Assembly (NCBI GenBank): GCA_000023405.1
Contig: CP001643.1
Coordinates: forward strand, 2,914,001-2,978,000
Source: Brachybacterium faecium DSM 4810
GTDB lineage: Bacteria; Actinomycetota; Actinomycetes; Actinomycetales; Dermabacteraceae
Reading direction: 5' to 3'
Length of the DNA stretch: 64,000 nt
Shown here one piece after another: positions 32,978 to 41,350 of the stretch (position 1 is the stretch's first letter; each line of letters opens with the position of its first letter). Made by a program: the position numbers and the translations under genes. The notes beneath the pieces were generated by a model. The model did no database searches, had not been told where the DNA came from, and saw nothing but the letters and a program-made list of their open reading frames with translations.

Positions 32978-34559
32978 CGTCTGGTGGGATCTCCGACAGA
33001 TTTCCGACTCGGAGCTCAAGAAGCTCTCGTCCCGCAACCCGGTCATCGTGAGCGTGAGCGACGAGCTCCTGGAGCACGACGGGAACGCGGAAGTTCACAG
33101 AACTGACGCTGACGGCACCGTGTTGCAGACCGACTATTTCCGAGCCGACGGAACACGCCACCTGAGCGACCGCAGGGACGTGAACACTCCAGGATCTCTT
33201 GGTGGGCGCAAAATCACTGCCTTCGACCGAAAAGGACACGCTGTCGGTCAATGGAGCAGCCTGCGCGCGCTGTACCACTGCTGGGTGGACTGGGTCGTCG
33301 GTGACGAGGAGTCGATCATGATCATCGACTCCGCGCACACGGGCGGTCTCTTCTTCGACTACCAGCGCGAGCACGTGACAACGGTCCAGGTCATTCACAC
33401 CCATCACATGCGCCAGATGCGCTCCGACGACCGCGGGAAGCTCGATCCGGACGTCATGAAGATGCTGACGCATCTGGACTGGTATGACGGCGTCGCAGTG
33501 CTGACGAATCGCCAACAGAACGACCTCATCGGGGCCGGCGTCATCCAAGACAACAGCTTCGTAGCACCGAACATGCTCGTAGGAGCTCCCGAGAGCCCGC
33601 CCATCGAGAGGGACGGACGCCGCGGCGTGATCGCTGCCCGACTGTCCGGTGTGAAACGTCTACAGCACGCCATCAGGGCGATGGGGAAGGTGCGGGAGGC
33701 TGATCCTGAAGTGCGCCTGGACGTCTACGGGACTGGCGTCAAGGAGAAGATGCTGCGAAGCCTCGTCTCGGAACTGGATGTGAGCGAGAACGTAACGCTC
33801 CGAGGCTACGATCCACACGCACGAGAACAATTCCGGTCAGCCTCGTTCACCCTCCTCACGAGCGTCTACGAAGGGCAGGGTCTTGTCCTCCTAGAGGCGA
33901 TGGCAGCCGGATGCGTCCCTATCGCCTACGACATCGAATACGGGCCCAGCGATATCATCACCGACGGGGTGGACGGATTTCTGGTCCCGAACGGTGATGT
34001 GAATGCACTGGCGCGCGCCATCGCAAGGCTCGCTACGCTCGGGGACCTAGAGCTCGAGACGATGCGTCGAGCCGCGATCAAGCGTTCTCAGGATTTCTCG
34101 CCTGCAAGCATCTCCCAGCTCTGGACTGAGAACCTTGCAGAAATCCGAAAGCGGAAGCGTGTGGTCGGCAAGGCGAAGGTGCAGGCGTCGCTGGCCGGGA
34201 TCACGATGGACGATGACGGCACAAGCTTCACGATCGACATCACATCAAGTGAAGCAACAGACCAGATCCAGGGAGTATGGATCACGTGGATGGGCCGAGG
34301 CCGCAACGCCTTCGGGCGCGTCAAGGCCCGGGTCATGGCTCAGCGCGACACCGTGCGAGCCGAGGCGCGCATCGACTCGGATCGCCTGTCCGATGTGGAT
34401 GAGACGACCCTCCTGGATGTGCATGTCGACGTCCTCGGAGCCAGCACACTGACTCGCAGCCGCGTAGCGACGGAGGACGCCTCCATGCCGACCGGCGGTT
34501 CGGGGTTCGTCCCGTACTCAACAGCTCATGGGAACCTGAGCATCAAATACGTTCGCTGA
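32978..34559 (+). pseudogene. TagE-like glycosyltransferase, 3' fragment (GT4 family)
   Basis: The remaining ~520 codons of the glycosyltransferase cut at 31532. Family 4 features are ARLSGVKRLQHAIRAM, VRLDVYGTGV, VTLRGYDPHAREQF and the E-x7-E motif in YEGQGLVLLEAMAAG, then YDIEYGPSDIITDGVDGF. They match TagE/TarM-type enzymes that attach glucose or GlcNAc to teichoic-acid polyols. A C-terminal beta-rich domain of ~150 residues follows. After removal of the IS and one target copy the gene would be 612 codons plus stop. An ATG inside the IS (32814) is in frame and could still produce a hybrid lacking the first ~88 residues; activity of that product is doubtful. Confidence 0.88.
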
Positions 34560-34576
34560 GAGAGGCCAGGACGGCG

Positions 34577-35440
34577 CTACTTCTTCGCCCTGGCGCTGTC
34601 CTTCTTCTTCGCCACGAACTCCTTGTAGCGGCCACAGACTTCCTTCGGGTCGCCGTCCATGACGAGCTGGCCGTCATGGACCCACAGCACGCGGGAGCAC
34701 ATGCTCTGGATCGTCGCGAGCGAGTGGCTGACCAGGAACACGGTGCCGGCGGACTGGCGAATCTCGTCCATCTTCGCCTTGGACTTGGCGCGGAAGCCGG
34801 CGTCCCCGGTGGCGAGAGCCTCGTCGATCATGAGGATGTCCGGGACGGCGGAGGCGGAGATGGAGAAGCGCAGCCGCGCGCCCATGCCGGAGGAGTAGGT
34901 CTTCATCGGCAGGTTGACGAAGTTGCCAATCTCCGCGAAGTCGACGATGTCGTCGAACCGTTCCCGGACCTCCTTCTTGCTGAGGCCGAGCGCGAGCGCG
35001 CCGATCATGATGTTGCGCGCGCCGGTGAGGTTCTTCATGAGCACGGCGTTGACGCCCAGCAGCGCCGGATTGCCGGCGACGTGGACGGTGCCGGCGACCG
35101 GCGGGATCAGCCCGGCGATCGCCCGCAGCAGGGTCGACTTCCCCGAGCCGTTGATGCCGATGATGCCGATCGCCTCGCCGTGCTTCGCCGCGAAGCTGAT
35201 GCCGCGCACCGCCTTGACCTCGCGCACTGCCGGCTGCTTGGCGCCGCGGCGCACCAGGCGACCGAGCACTCCCCAGTCCTGGCCGGGCCCATGGCCCACC
35301 TTCTTCGCGCCGAACACGCGGTAGGAGACGTGCAGATCGTTCACCAGCAGCGAGAGCTGATCGGAGGGGACCTCGACCACCGGCGTGGTGTCGAGCTCGT
35401 CCCCGTCGACCTCGAAGTCGACCTCGTCGGTATCAGTCAC
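34577..35440 (-). CDS. tagH: teichoic-acid-type polymer export ABC transporter, ATP-binding subunit (TagH-like)
   Basis: 287-residue ATPase of the polysaccharide exporter class (TagH/RfbE/Wzt). It has Walker A GINGSGKST, a signature variant YSSGMGARLRF in place of LSGGQ, typical of this class, Walker B ILMIDEALATGD and the H-loop in VFLVSHSLATIQSM. The ~50 N-terminal residues are acidic and the C-terminus is Lys-rich. Its start overlaps the permease gene by eight bases. It powers export of the undecaprenyl-linked polymer made by the surrounding enzymes. Confidence 0.92.
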   Translation of the reverse strand: MTDTDEVDFEVDGDELDTTPVVEVPSDQLSLLVNDLHVSYRVFGAKKVGHGPGQDWGVLGRLVRRGAKQPAVREVKAVRGISFAAKHGEAIGIIGINGSGKSTLLRAIAGLIPPVAGTVHVAGNPALLGVNAVLMKNLTGARNIMIGALALGLSKKEVRERFDDIVDFAEIGNFVNLPMKTYSSGMGARLRFSISASAVPDILMIDEALATGDAGFRAKSKAKMDEIRQSAGTVFLVSHSLATIQSMCSRVLWVHDGQLVMDGDPKEVCGRYKEFVAKKKDSARAKK

Positions 35441-36422
35441 GTCCGTACCGTTCCTCTCCGCCCCAGAAGATCAGGAATCCGACCACGCTGAACAGCACGG
35501 CCCACACCACGCCGAGCAGCCACATGAAGCCGTCGGGCTGATACGCGGGTTCGTTCAGCAGGCAGGAGCGCACGAGGTAGAGGTAGACCGCGACGGGCTG
35601 GTACTCCATGACCCAGCCCCAGCTGAACTGGCCGAGATAGCGGTCCACGGAAAAGATGACGCCGGAGGCATACATCAGGATCCGCATGAAGTGCGGCAGC
35701 AGGTTGTCCAGGTCAGGGGTCATCGCGACCCAGCGCGCCACCATGAAGGCGCACCCCGTCGAGAACATCCACAGCAGGAACACGGCCACCGGCAGCAACA
35801 GCCAGTACCAGTCGATGGTGACCTTCCCGGCGATGGGGAGGAAGCCGGAGAGGTACGAGATCGCGCACATCACCAGGATCGCGGGGCCCAGCACGGTGAG
35901 CTCGGCGAGCACGCCGGCAATCGGCAGCACGGCACGTGGGAAGTGCACCGAGCGCACGAGGTTCATGTTCTTGTTCAGCGAGTGCGCGCCAGCCATCACC
36001 GAGCGCTCGAAGAAGCGGAACATGAACACGCCCACCACGATGAACGCGATGGTGTTCTCGATCCCCTCGCGGCCCACCTTGAGCAGGAAGCCGAAGATCA
36101 GCACGTACACCGAAGCATTGATGATCGGGGAGAACAGCGCCCAGACCTGGCCCAGGTAGGTGTTCTGGTTCTCGGCCTCCGCCTTGGAGACGGCCAGCAC
36201 CTGGATGAAGCTGCGGCGCTTCCACAGCTCCTTCGCGTACGGCCCGAGGGGCGGCCGGATGCCGATCTGATCGAGATCGTTCTCCTGCACCGCCCTGTCG
36301 ACCGATTCCTGGTCGAAGGTGCGCTTCAGCGGCGGCGGCACCAACGGTGCCTCCACCTGCTCTGCCTCACCAGCGGTCAAGGCCCAGCTCCAATCTCGCC
36401 GAGGGCGTTGCTTCGCGGCCAC
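35433..36422 (-). CDS. tagG: teichoic-acid-type polymer export ABC transporter, permease (TagG-like)
   Basis: 329 residues with a ~85-residue cytoplasmic N-terminus (RPPLGPYAKELWKRRSFIQVLA) and six membrane helices of the ABC-2 type, including FSPIINASVYVLIFGFLL, FIVVGVFMFRFFE, ELTVLGPAILVMCAI and WLLLPVAVFLLWMF. The sequence LGQVWALFSPIINA and the position in front of TagH identify the exporter. The GTG at 36422 is preceded by a TATGAT hexamer (36448-36443) but no strong ribosome-binding site. The pair probably has its own promoter in the 111-base gap upstream. Confidence 0.9.
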   Translation of the reverse strand: MAAKQRPRRDWSWALTAGEAEQVEAPLVPPPLKRTFDQESVDRAVQENDLDQIGIRPPLGPYAKELWKRRSFIQVLAVSKAEAENQNTYLGQVWALFSPIINASVYVLIFGFLLKVGREGIENTIAFIVVGVFMFRFFERSVMAGAHSLNKNMNLVRSVHFPRAVLPIAGVLAELTVLGPAILVMCAISYLSGFLPIAGKVTIDWYWLLLPVAVFLLWMFSTGCAFMVARWVAMTPDLDNLLPHFMRILMYASGVIFSVDRYLGQFSWGWVMEYQPVAVYLYLVRSCLLNEPAYQPDGFMWLLGVVWAVLFSVVGFLIFWGGEERYGRD

Positions 36423-36442
36423 GGGGTCGCAATCTGCCGTTC

Positions 36443-36448
36443 ATCATA
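36443..36448 (-). promoter_or_regulatory. candidate -10 element for tagGH
   Basis: TATGAT on the minus strand, 20 bases before the tagG GTG. The short leader fits a nearly leaderless mRNA. No clear -35 is seen. Confidence 0.4.
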
Positions 36449-36533
36449 ACGACGCGCCTCCTCGTGGCTCGGTCGGCGCGACGCACCTCACCTCGTGCCG
36501 TTCCTCGCCGTACCGGCGCAGTCCGCCGCGCCG

Positions 36534-37340
36534 TCACAGGGCCTCGAGCGCGTGCACCAGGCGCTGCTGCAGGCCCGACAGGCCCTGGGGCGCGGCGTAG
36601 CGCTCCGCAACGGCGCCGACGACCGCCCCCAAGGACGGGTCCCCGTGCGAAGGCACCGGGTAGTCGCGATAGCGATCCGGCCCGGGATAGGCCGAGTAGT
36701 AGTCGTGGAACTTGTACAGCCCACCCTGGGGTTTGGTGCTCAGGCGGATGTGCGCGTTGGGGACGCCCAGCGCATCGGAGACGACCAGCCCGTGAAGGCT
36801 CGAGGAGAGCACCGCATCGCAGGCGGCGATCTCCCGCGCGACCTCCTGCGGAGTCCACGCGACGTCGATGATCCGCACCCCGGTGCCGAGCGCACGCAGC
36901 TGTGCCACCACCGGGGACGACACGTCGTGGTAGTGGGGGATGACGCCGAGCGCGTAGCGCTTCTTCACCCTGCCGTCCAGCAGCAGCGGGGCGAGGATCC
37001 CCGGGTCGCCGAGCGCGATCTCGCGCGGGGCGAGGTTCTCCACGCGGCCCAAGGTGGAGCGGCCGCGCACGGCGAGCAGGTCCAGCCGTGCCGGCTTCTC
37101 CCCCGGTGCCGGCTCCCGGATGAAGCCGCTCCCCCACACCCGCGGCTGGTTCTCACCCTGCCGGCGCAGGATCATCTGCACCACGGATCCGGCACCGACG
37201 ATGTCGCAGCTGTCCGGCTCGGCCCAGGTGACGCGCCGCCCGGTGAGCCGCTCGAGCAGCGGCGCGGACAGCTCGTCGCCGAAGTTCAGCCGATGCGGGT
37301 GCTTCCACCGCCACCAGAACATCCTCAGCGGTGCGCTCAT
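36534..37340 (-). CDS. polysaccharide pyruvyl transferase family protein
   Basis: Adds a pyruvyl ketal to sugars of a cell-surface polymer. The 268 residues show the family pattern: an N-terminal W-rich start (MFWWRWKHPHRLNFGDELS), VGAGSVVQM, VWGSGFI, LAVRGRSTL, LGDPGILAPLLL, a switch region VIPHYHD, and SSSLHGLVVSDALGVPN with the conserved Ser-x-x-His-Gly. The start ATG overlaps the stop of the GT2 gene before it (ATGA), so the two are translated together. The acceptor is probably the glycopolymer made here. Confidence 0.87.
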   Translation of the reverse strand: MSAPLRMFWWRWKHPHRLNFGDELSAPLLERLTGRRVTWAEPDSCDIVGAGSVVQMILRRQGENQPRVWGSGFIREPAPGEKPARLDLLAVRGRSTLGRVENLAPREIALGDPGILAPLLLDGRVKKRYALGVIPHYHDVSSPVVAQLRALGTGVRIIDVAWTPQEVAREIAACDAVLSSSLHGLVVSDALGVPNAHIRLSTKPQGGLYKFHDYYSAYPGPDRYRDYPVPSHGDPSLGAVVGAVAERYAAPQGLSGLQQRLVHALEAL

Positions 37341-39355
37341 GACAGCCGGTTCCTCGCTCGACGCACCGCGCCGGTGAGAGCCGGGCCAGCGACCGGGACC
37401 GATCTGACGGCCGCGGCCAGCCGGGCACGCCCGGTGCCCGCGCGGCGCGGGGCCCTCGCGGGGCGGTGGGTGACCCTGCCGTGGCGCCGCGTGCTCTCCT
37501 GCACGCCCACGACCCGCACACCGCCGCCGTCCTCGGCGACGAGACCGAAGCCCGCCGCGCGCGCGGGCCAGAACTCCGTGCCGGTGACCGCGACAGGGGA
37601 ACGGACGCCGCCGAGCACGGACGCGATGCTCAGCCTCGCGCCGATCATCGTCGCCGTCACGGGAAGACGCAGGCCGAGCAGCCGCTCGCCGAGCCGGAGG
37701 GTCGGCAGCAGCTGTCTGCCGCCGTGCTGGGGGATGCCCTTGAGGGTGCAGAAGAACTCGTCCGCCTCCTGCGGAGGCGCCGGCGTCTCGATGAGCAGGA
37801 GCGCCCTGCCGTTCTCGTCGAAGGTGAGCCCCAGGCTGCGGACCGCCGTGGTGTGCCGGGCGATCAGTCCGCCGCGGTCGATGGAGAGGTTGCCCGGCCC
37901 CTTGGTGAAGTACGCGATGAGCCTGTCCCCCGCCGAGGGCTCCTCGGCGAGGTTGCTGACCCCCTCCGGGGCGAGGGCCGCAGAGCGCGTCGCACCGAGG
38001 CGGATCTCCTTCTCGTGCTCCCCGAAGCGCACCACGACGAACAGGTCCCACACCCCGCGGCTGAGGCCCGCATGCTCGGCCTCGACGGAGAAGCTCGAGA
38101 CGTCCGAGCGGAGGTCCGAACCCGTGACCTCGAAGCCGGCGACCTCCTCGGAGTCCCTGCGACGCCCTCGGATGCCGAGACCGTCGGGCGCCCCCTCGAG
38201 CGCCGGGATGGTCACCGTCGCCGAGACCCGGACCGTGAGCCCGTCGATGCGGAGGTCCTCGAGGCACGGGGACATCACGGGCTCGGCCGCCTGCCGCGAG
38301 AGCTTCGGGAGCCGTCGCTCGAGATCCTCGGGGAGCGCGTGCTGGAACATCCCGTCGCGCCAGAGGACGGCGGGTGTGCCCGTCGTCCCGAGATGCTCGA
38401 AGAGCATTGCGAGCCCGTCGAGATCGTCGGCGGCGAGCAGATCGAGCTTCCACCGGAGGGTCTCGGGCAGGGGCTCGCGCACGCCGTCGGTGTAGAGGTG
38501 GCGGATCTCGGCGTGGAACTCGTCGCGCAGCGCTTCCTGCTCGGCGCGGGGCAGGCGGTGCCAGCGACGGTCCAGGGCCCGCCCCATCGTCCACTGGAAG
38601 GGGCGGCGCAGGAGCTTGTCGCGGAGCTCGCCCGGCTCGGTGTACCTCTCGATCGCCCGGGAGAGGCGCACGGCCGTGCGCAGCTGGTCCTCGGCCGTCT
38701 GCGCGATGCTGGTCATGTTCGTGCCGTCGTCGCGCCGGCGGATCATGTAGTAGTCGTGGTCGGCGAGGATGGACACCTTCCGGGCGTTCAGATAGGCGGC
38801 GGCCATGAACGGCTGGTCCTCGCCGACCTTCTGATCCGTGGGGAAGCGCAGCTCCAGCTCGTCGATCAGGGACCGGCGGATCAGCTTCGAGGGGCGCAGC
38901 GTGTTGAAGATGTTGTCCTCGACGAGATCCGCGGCGGCCACGGTGCGCTTGAACATGCTCGCCGGCGCGGCCCGGGCATCGAGGCTCCCGAGCTTGCCGA
39001 GCACCACGTCGGAGTCCTCGGCGTCCGCCATGCGGAGCATGTCGCGCAGCGCGTCGGGGGTGAGCGTGTCGTCGGAGTCGAGGAAGAAGACGAACTCTCC
39101 CCGTGCGATGTCGATCGCGGGATTGCGCGCCCCTCCGGGCGTGCCGGAGTTCTCCTGGGTGAGCAGGCGGATGCGGGGATCCTCCGCCGCCATCTCGGCG
39201 AGGAGCTCACCGCCGCCGTCCGTGGAGCCGTCGTCGACGGCGAGGATCTCGATCGCGTCGCGGTCGAGGGACTGCTCCTGGACGGAGCGGATCGCCTCCC
39301 CGACGTAGTTGACGGAGTTGTACACCGGGATGATCACGGAGACTCTGACGGCCAT
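37337..39355 (-). CDS. large GT2 glycosyltransferase (TarS/TarQ-like architecture)
   Basis: 672 residues. The N-terminal GT-A domain has VSVIIPVYNSVNYVGEAIRS, VDDGSTDGG, the donor-site NSGTPGGARNPAID and the metal-binding DSDD in FFLDSDDTLTP. EDQPFMAAAYL follows, in the place of the ED base found in TarS-type enzymes. A helical linker leads to about 330 residues of beta-rich sequence resembling two repeated domains, and the basic tail may touch the membrane. The closest paralogue in the window is 41351-43249. It probably glycosylates the polyol-phosphate polymer; the sugar cannot be told. Confidence 0.85.
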   Translation of the reverse strand: MAVRVSVIIPVYNSVNYVGEAIRSVQEQSLDRDAIEILAVDDGSTDGGGELLAEMAAEDPRIRLLTQENSGTPGGARNPAIDIARGEFVFFLDSDDTLTPDALRDMLRMADAEDSDVVLGKLGSLDARAAPASMFKRTVAAADLVEDNIFNTLRPSKLIRRSLIDELELRFPTDQKVGEDQPFMAAAYLNARKVSILADHDYYMIRRRDDGTNMTSIAQTAEDQLRTAVRLSRAIERYTEPGELRDKLLRRPFQWTMGRALDRRWHRLPRAEQEALRDEFHAEIRHLYTDGVREPLPETLRWKLDLLAADDLDGLAMLFEHLGTTGTPAVLWRDGMFQHALPEDLERRLPKLSRQAAEPVMSPCLEDLRIDGLTVRVSATVTIPALEGAPDGLGIRGRRRDSEEVAGFEVTGSDLRSDVSSFSVEAEHAGLSRGVWDLFVVVRFGEHEKEIRLGATRSAALAPEGVSNLAEEPSAGDRLIAYFTKGPGNLSIDRGGLIARHTTAVRSLGLTFDENGRALLLIETPAPPQEADEFFCTLKGIPQHGGRQLLPTLRLGERLLGLRLPVTATMIGARLSIASVLGGVRSPVAVTGTEFWPARAAGFGLVAEDGGGVRVVGVQESTRRHGRVTHRPARAPRRAGTGRARLAAAVRSVPVAGPALTGAVRRARNRLS

Positions 39356-39486
39356 GGGGCCTCACTTCGATTATCGGAGGCACACAGTGTGGGAGACGAC
39401 GGTGCGCTGCGGGATCTGTCCGCTCTGGTGGCGCTGCCCATGTGAGCGTCGGCGACGCTCATGGCGTGCCGGCCTCCCGGTGCTCC

Positions 39487-41247
39487 TCACTCATCGACGC
39501 TCGGCGCAGAGGCCGTGGCGTCCAGGGGTTCCTGCTCCTCTGCGAGCAGTCCCAGCTCCTCTCTCGCGACGTGCACGAATCGCTCAGCATAGTTCTCCCG
39601 GGGGATGTCGCCCAGGTAATACGTGGCCCAGCGGCGGCGTTCCTCGCGGCGGGGGTCAGAGCCGATCAGGGCGTCCAGCGTCGCATCGAGGCCGCGCGGT
39701 GCAGTGCCGTCCGCCTCGAGCACGTAGGCCGCACGCGCCATCGGGAACTGCTCGAGGAACTCCTCCGCGCCGGTGCGCGGCGAGACCATGCAGAGCGGTT
39801 TGCCCGAGTGCAGGAAGTCGCCCACGATCGCCGAGACGTCAGAGATCATCGCGTCGCACGCGTTGATGCAGTCCACCACGTCCATCTCCCGTTCGGCGAG
39901 GTCGCCGTGGAGATGCTCCCGGCCGGTCGCCTCGGTGTCCGCCTCGAGCATCTGCCGGATCTCCTCGCAGGCCTCGCTCAACTCGGGCGTGCGCCCGCTG
40001 TAGGGATGGGGCCGGAACACCACGCGGCAGCCCCGGCTCAGCAGACCGGCCACGATCGCGGGCCCTGCCAGGAGGGAGGAGTAGTTGGTCTCCGCCTGAT
40101 ACCCGGCCCAGGTGGGGGCGTACAGCACGGTGCGGTCCGCGAGCTGCCCGATCGGCGCCCGCTCCGCCTCGATGTTCTCGACCTGGGGGCGGCCCACGAT
40201 GCGGAACATCTCGCGCGGCATCGGCACCCCGAACTTCTCGAAGCGGTCGATCGCCGCCTGCCCCGCCACGAAGTCGAGGTCGTACATCCGGATCACCGGG
40301 TTGGCGCTCGAGGCCTTGTCGGATTCCCCGTGCAGCAGCTGGATGTGGGTGAGCTGCGAGTAGCGCACCATGTGGTTGTTGCGCATCGCGTTGTTCACGT
40401 AGAACACGCACCGCAGGGAGGGCACGATGAGATCGTCCAGGTCGGCGAGCGAGCGCCGCAGCAGCACGGGATGCTCGGTCGCCGCGGCGAGCTGGCGGAA
40501 GGTCGAGGCCGTGCGCACCACCAGGGCGAAGGGGACTCCGAGCCGCTCCAGGTACGGCAGCCACATCGTCACCTGGAAGGCCGAACGCGGCGGGGCGTGC
40601 CAGTAGACGTAGAAGACGGGCTGCATCCGCTCCAGGAACTGTGGGAGCCCCGCCTGGAACGCGCGACGGTCCCGGATCCTGCGCACCACGTCGACGAGCG
40701 CGACGAGCGCGACGCCGAGCGAGGTGAGCACGAGCAGCGCGGCGAGCGGGAGCAGGGGCCGCGGTGCGAGCGGGGCGGCGACGAGGACGACCACGGCCAG
40801 GAGGTTCACAGGGAAAACCCACCCGTACGGGAAGACGGCGCTGTTGCGGACCTCGCGATCGGGGAGGTTCGCCGCGTAGGGGACGGCGAGGGAGGAGAGC
40901 GAGCGCAGGAGCGGCTCCTGGGCGAGTGCCAGGACGGCGAGCACCAGGGTGATCATCGCGGCGATGCCGAGGTCGCCGCGGGCGTACAGGTGCGCGGCGG
41001 CGGTGGCGAGGAGGAGATAGCGGGCGGCGATGTACCGCCCGGCACCGCCCATGCCGCGAGGGACTCTCAGCAGGGTGCCGCGCTGGCGCCACCCGATGAG
41101 CAGCAGCGCCGCGAGCGGCAGGAGCAGCGCGAGGGCGCTCCCGCCCGAGACCAGCGCTGCCACGGGTGAGAGGGCCGCGAGGACGTTCACCGCCAGCGGC
41201 CACAGGGCGAGCACTTCAGCGGTCTTCCGCACACCGATCGCTGTCAC
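39487..41247 (-). CDS. CDP-glycerol/ribitol polyol-phosphate transferase with N-terminal membrane domain
   Basis: 586 residues, paralogue of 27452-29182 with the same layout. N-terminal helices include VAALVSGGSALALLLPLAALLLIGW, LGIAAMITLVLAVLALA and LLPLAALLVLTSLGVALVALV. The catalytic domain follows, with LLHGESDKASS, FVAGQAAIDRFEKFGVPMP, VLYAPTWAGYQAETNYSSL, VVFRPHPYSGRT and CDAMISDVSAIVGDFL. The GTG start has GAGGAGAGG before it. Two enzymes of this type plus the short form suggest primer, polymerase and perhaps a second polymer. Confidence 0.85.
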   Translation of the reverse strand: MTAIGVRKTAEVLALWPLAVNVLAALSPVAALVSGGSALALLLPLAALLLIGWRQRGTLLRVPRGMGGAGRYIAARYLLLATAAAHLYARGDLGIAAMITLVLAVLALAQEPLLRSLSSLAVPYAANLPDREVRNSAVFPYGWVFPVNLLAVVVLVAAPLAPRPLLPLAALLVLTSLGVALVALVDVVRRIRDRRAFQAGLPQFLERMQPVFYVYWHAPPRSAFQVTMWLPYLERLGVPFALVVRTASTFRQLAAATEHPVLLRRSLADLDDLIVPSLRCVFYVNNAMRNNHMVRYSQLTHIQLLHGESDKASSANPVIRMYDLDFVAGQAAIDRFEKFGVPMPREMFRIVGRPQVENIEAERAPIGQLADRTVLYAPTWAGYQAETNYSSLLAGPAIVAGLLSRGCRVVFRPHPYSGRTPELSEACEEIRQMLEADTEATGREHLHGDLAEREMDVVDCINACDAMISDVSAIVGDFLHSGKPLCMVSPRTGAEEFLEQFPMARAAYVLEADGTAPRGLDATLDALIGSDPRREERRRWATYYLGDIPRENYAERFVHVAREELGLLAEEQEPLDATASAPSVDE

Positions 41248-41350
41248 GACACCTCTCCTCTTCGTTCCCAGCTCAACGGGCCACGACCGGCGCAGGTCCG
41301 CACCCGGCTGTCAGCGCAGCCTGTCAACCGGACTGAGCGTGCAGGCCGCC

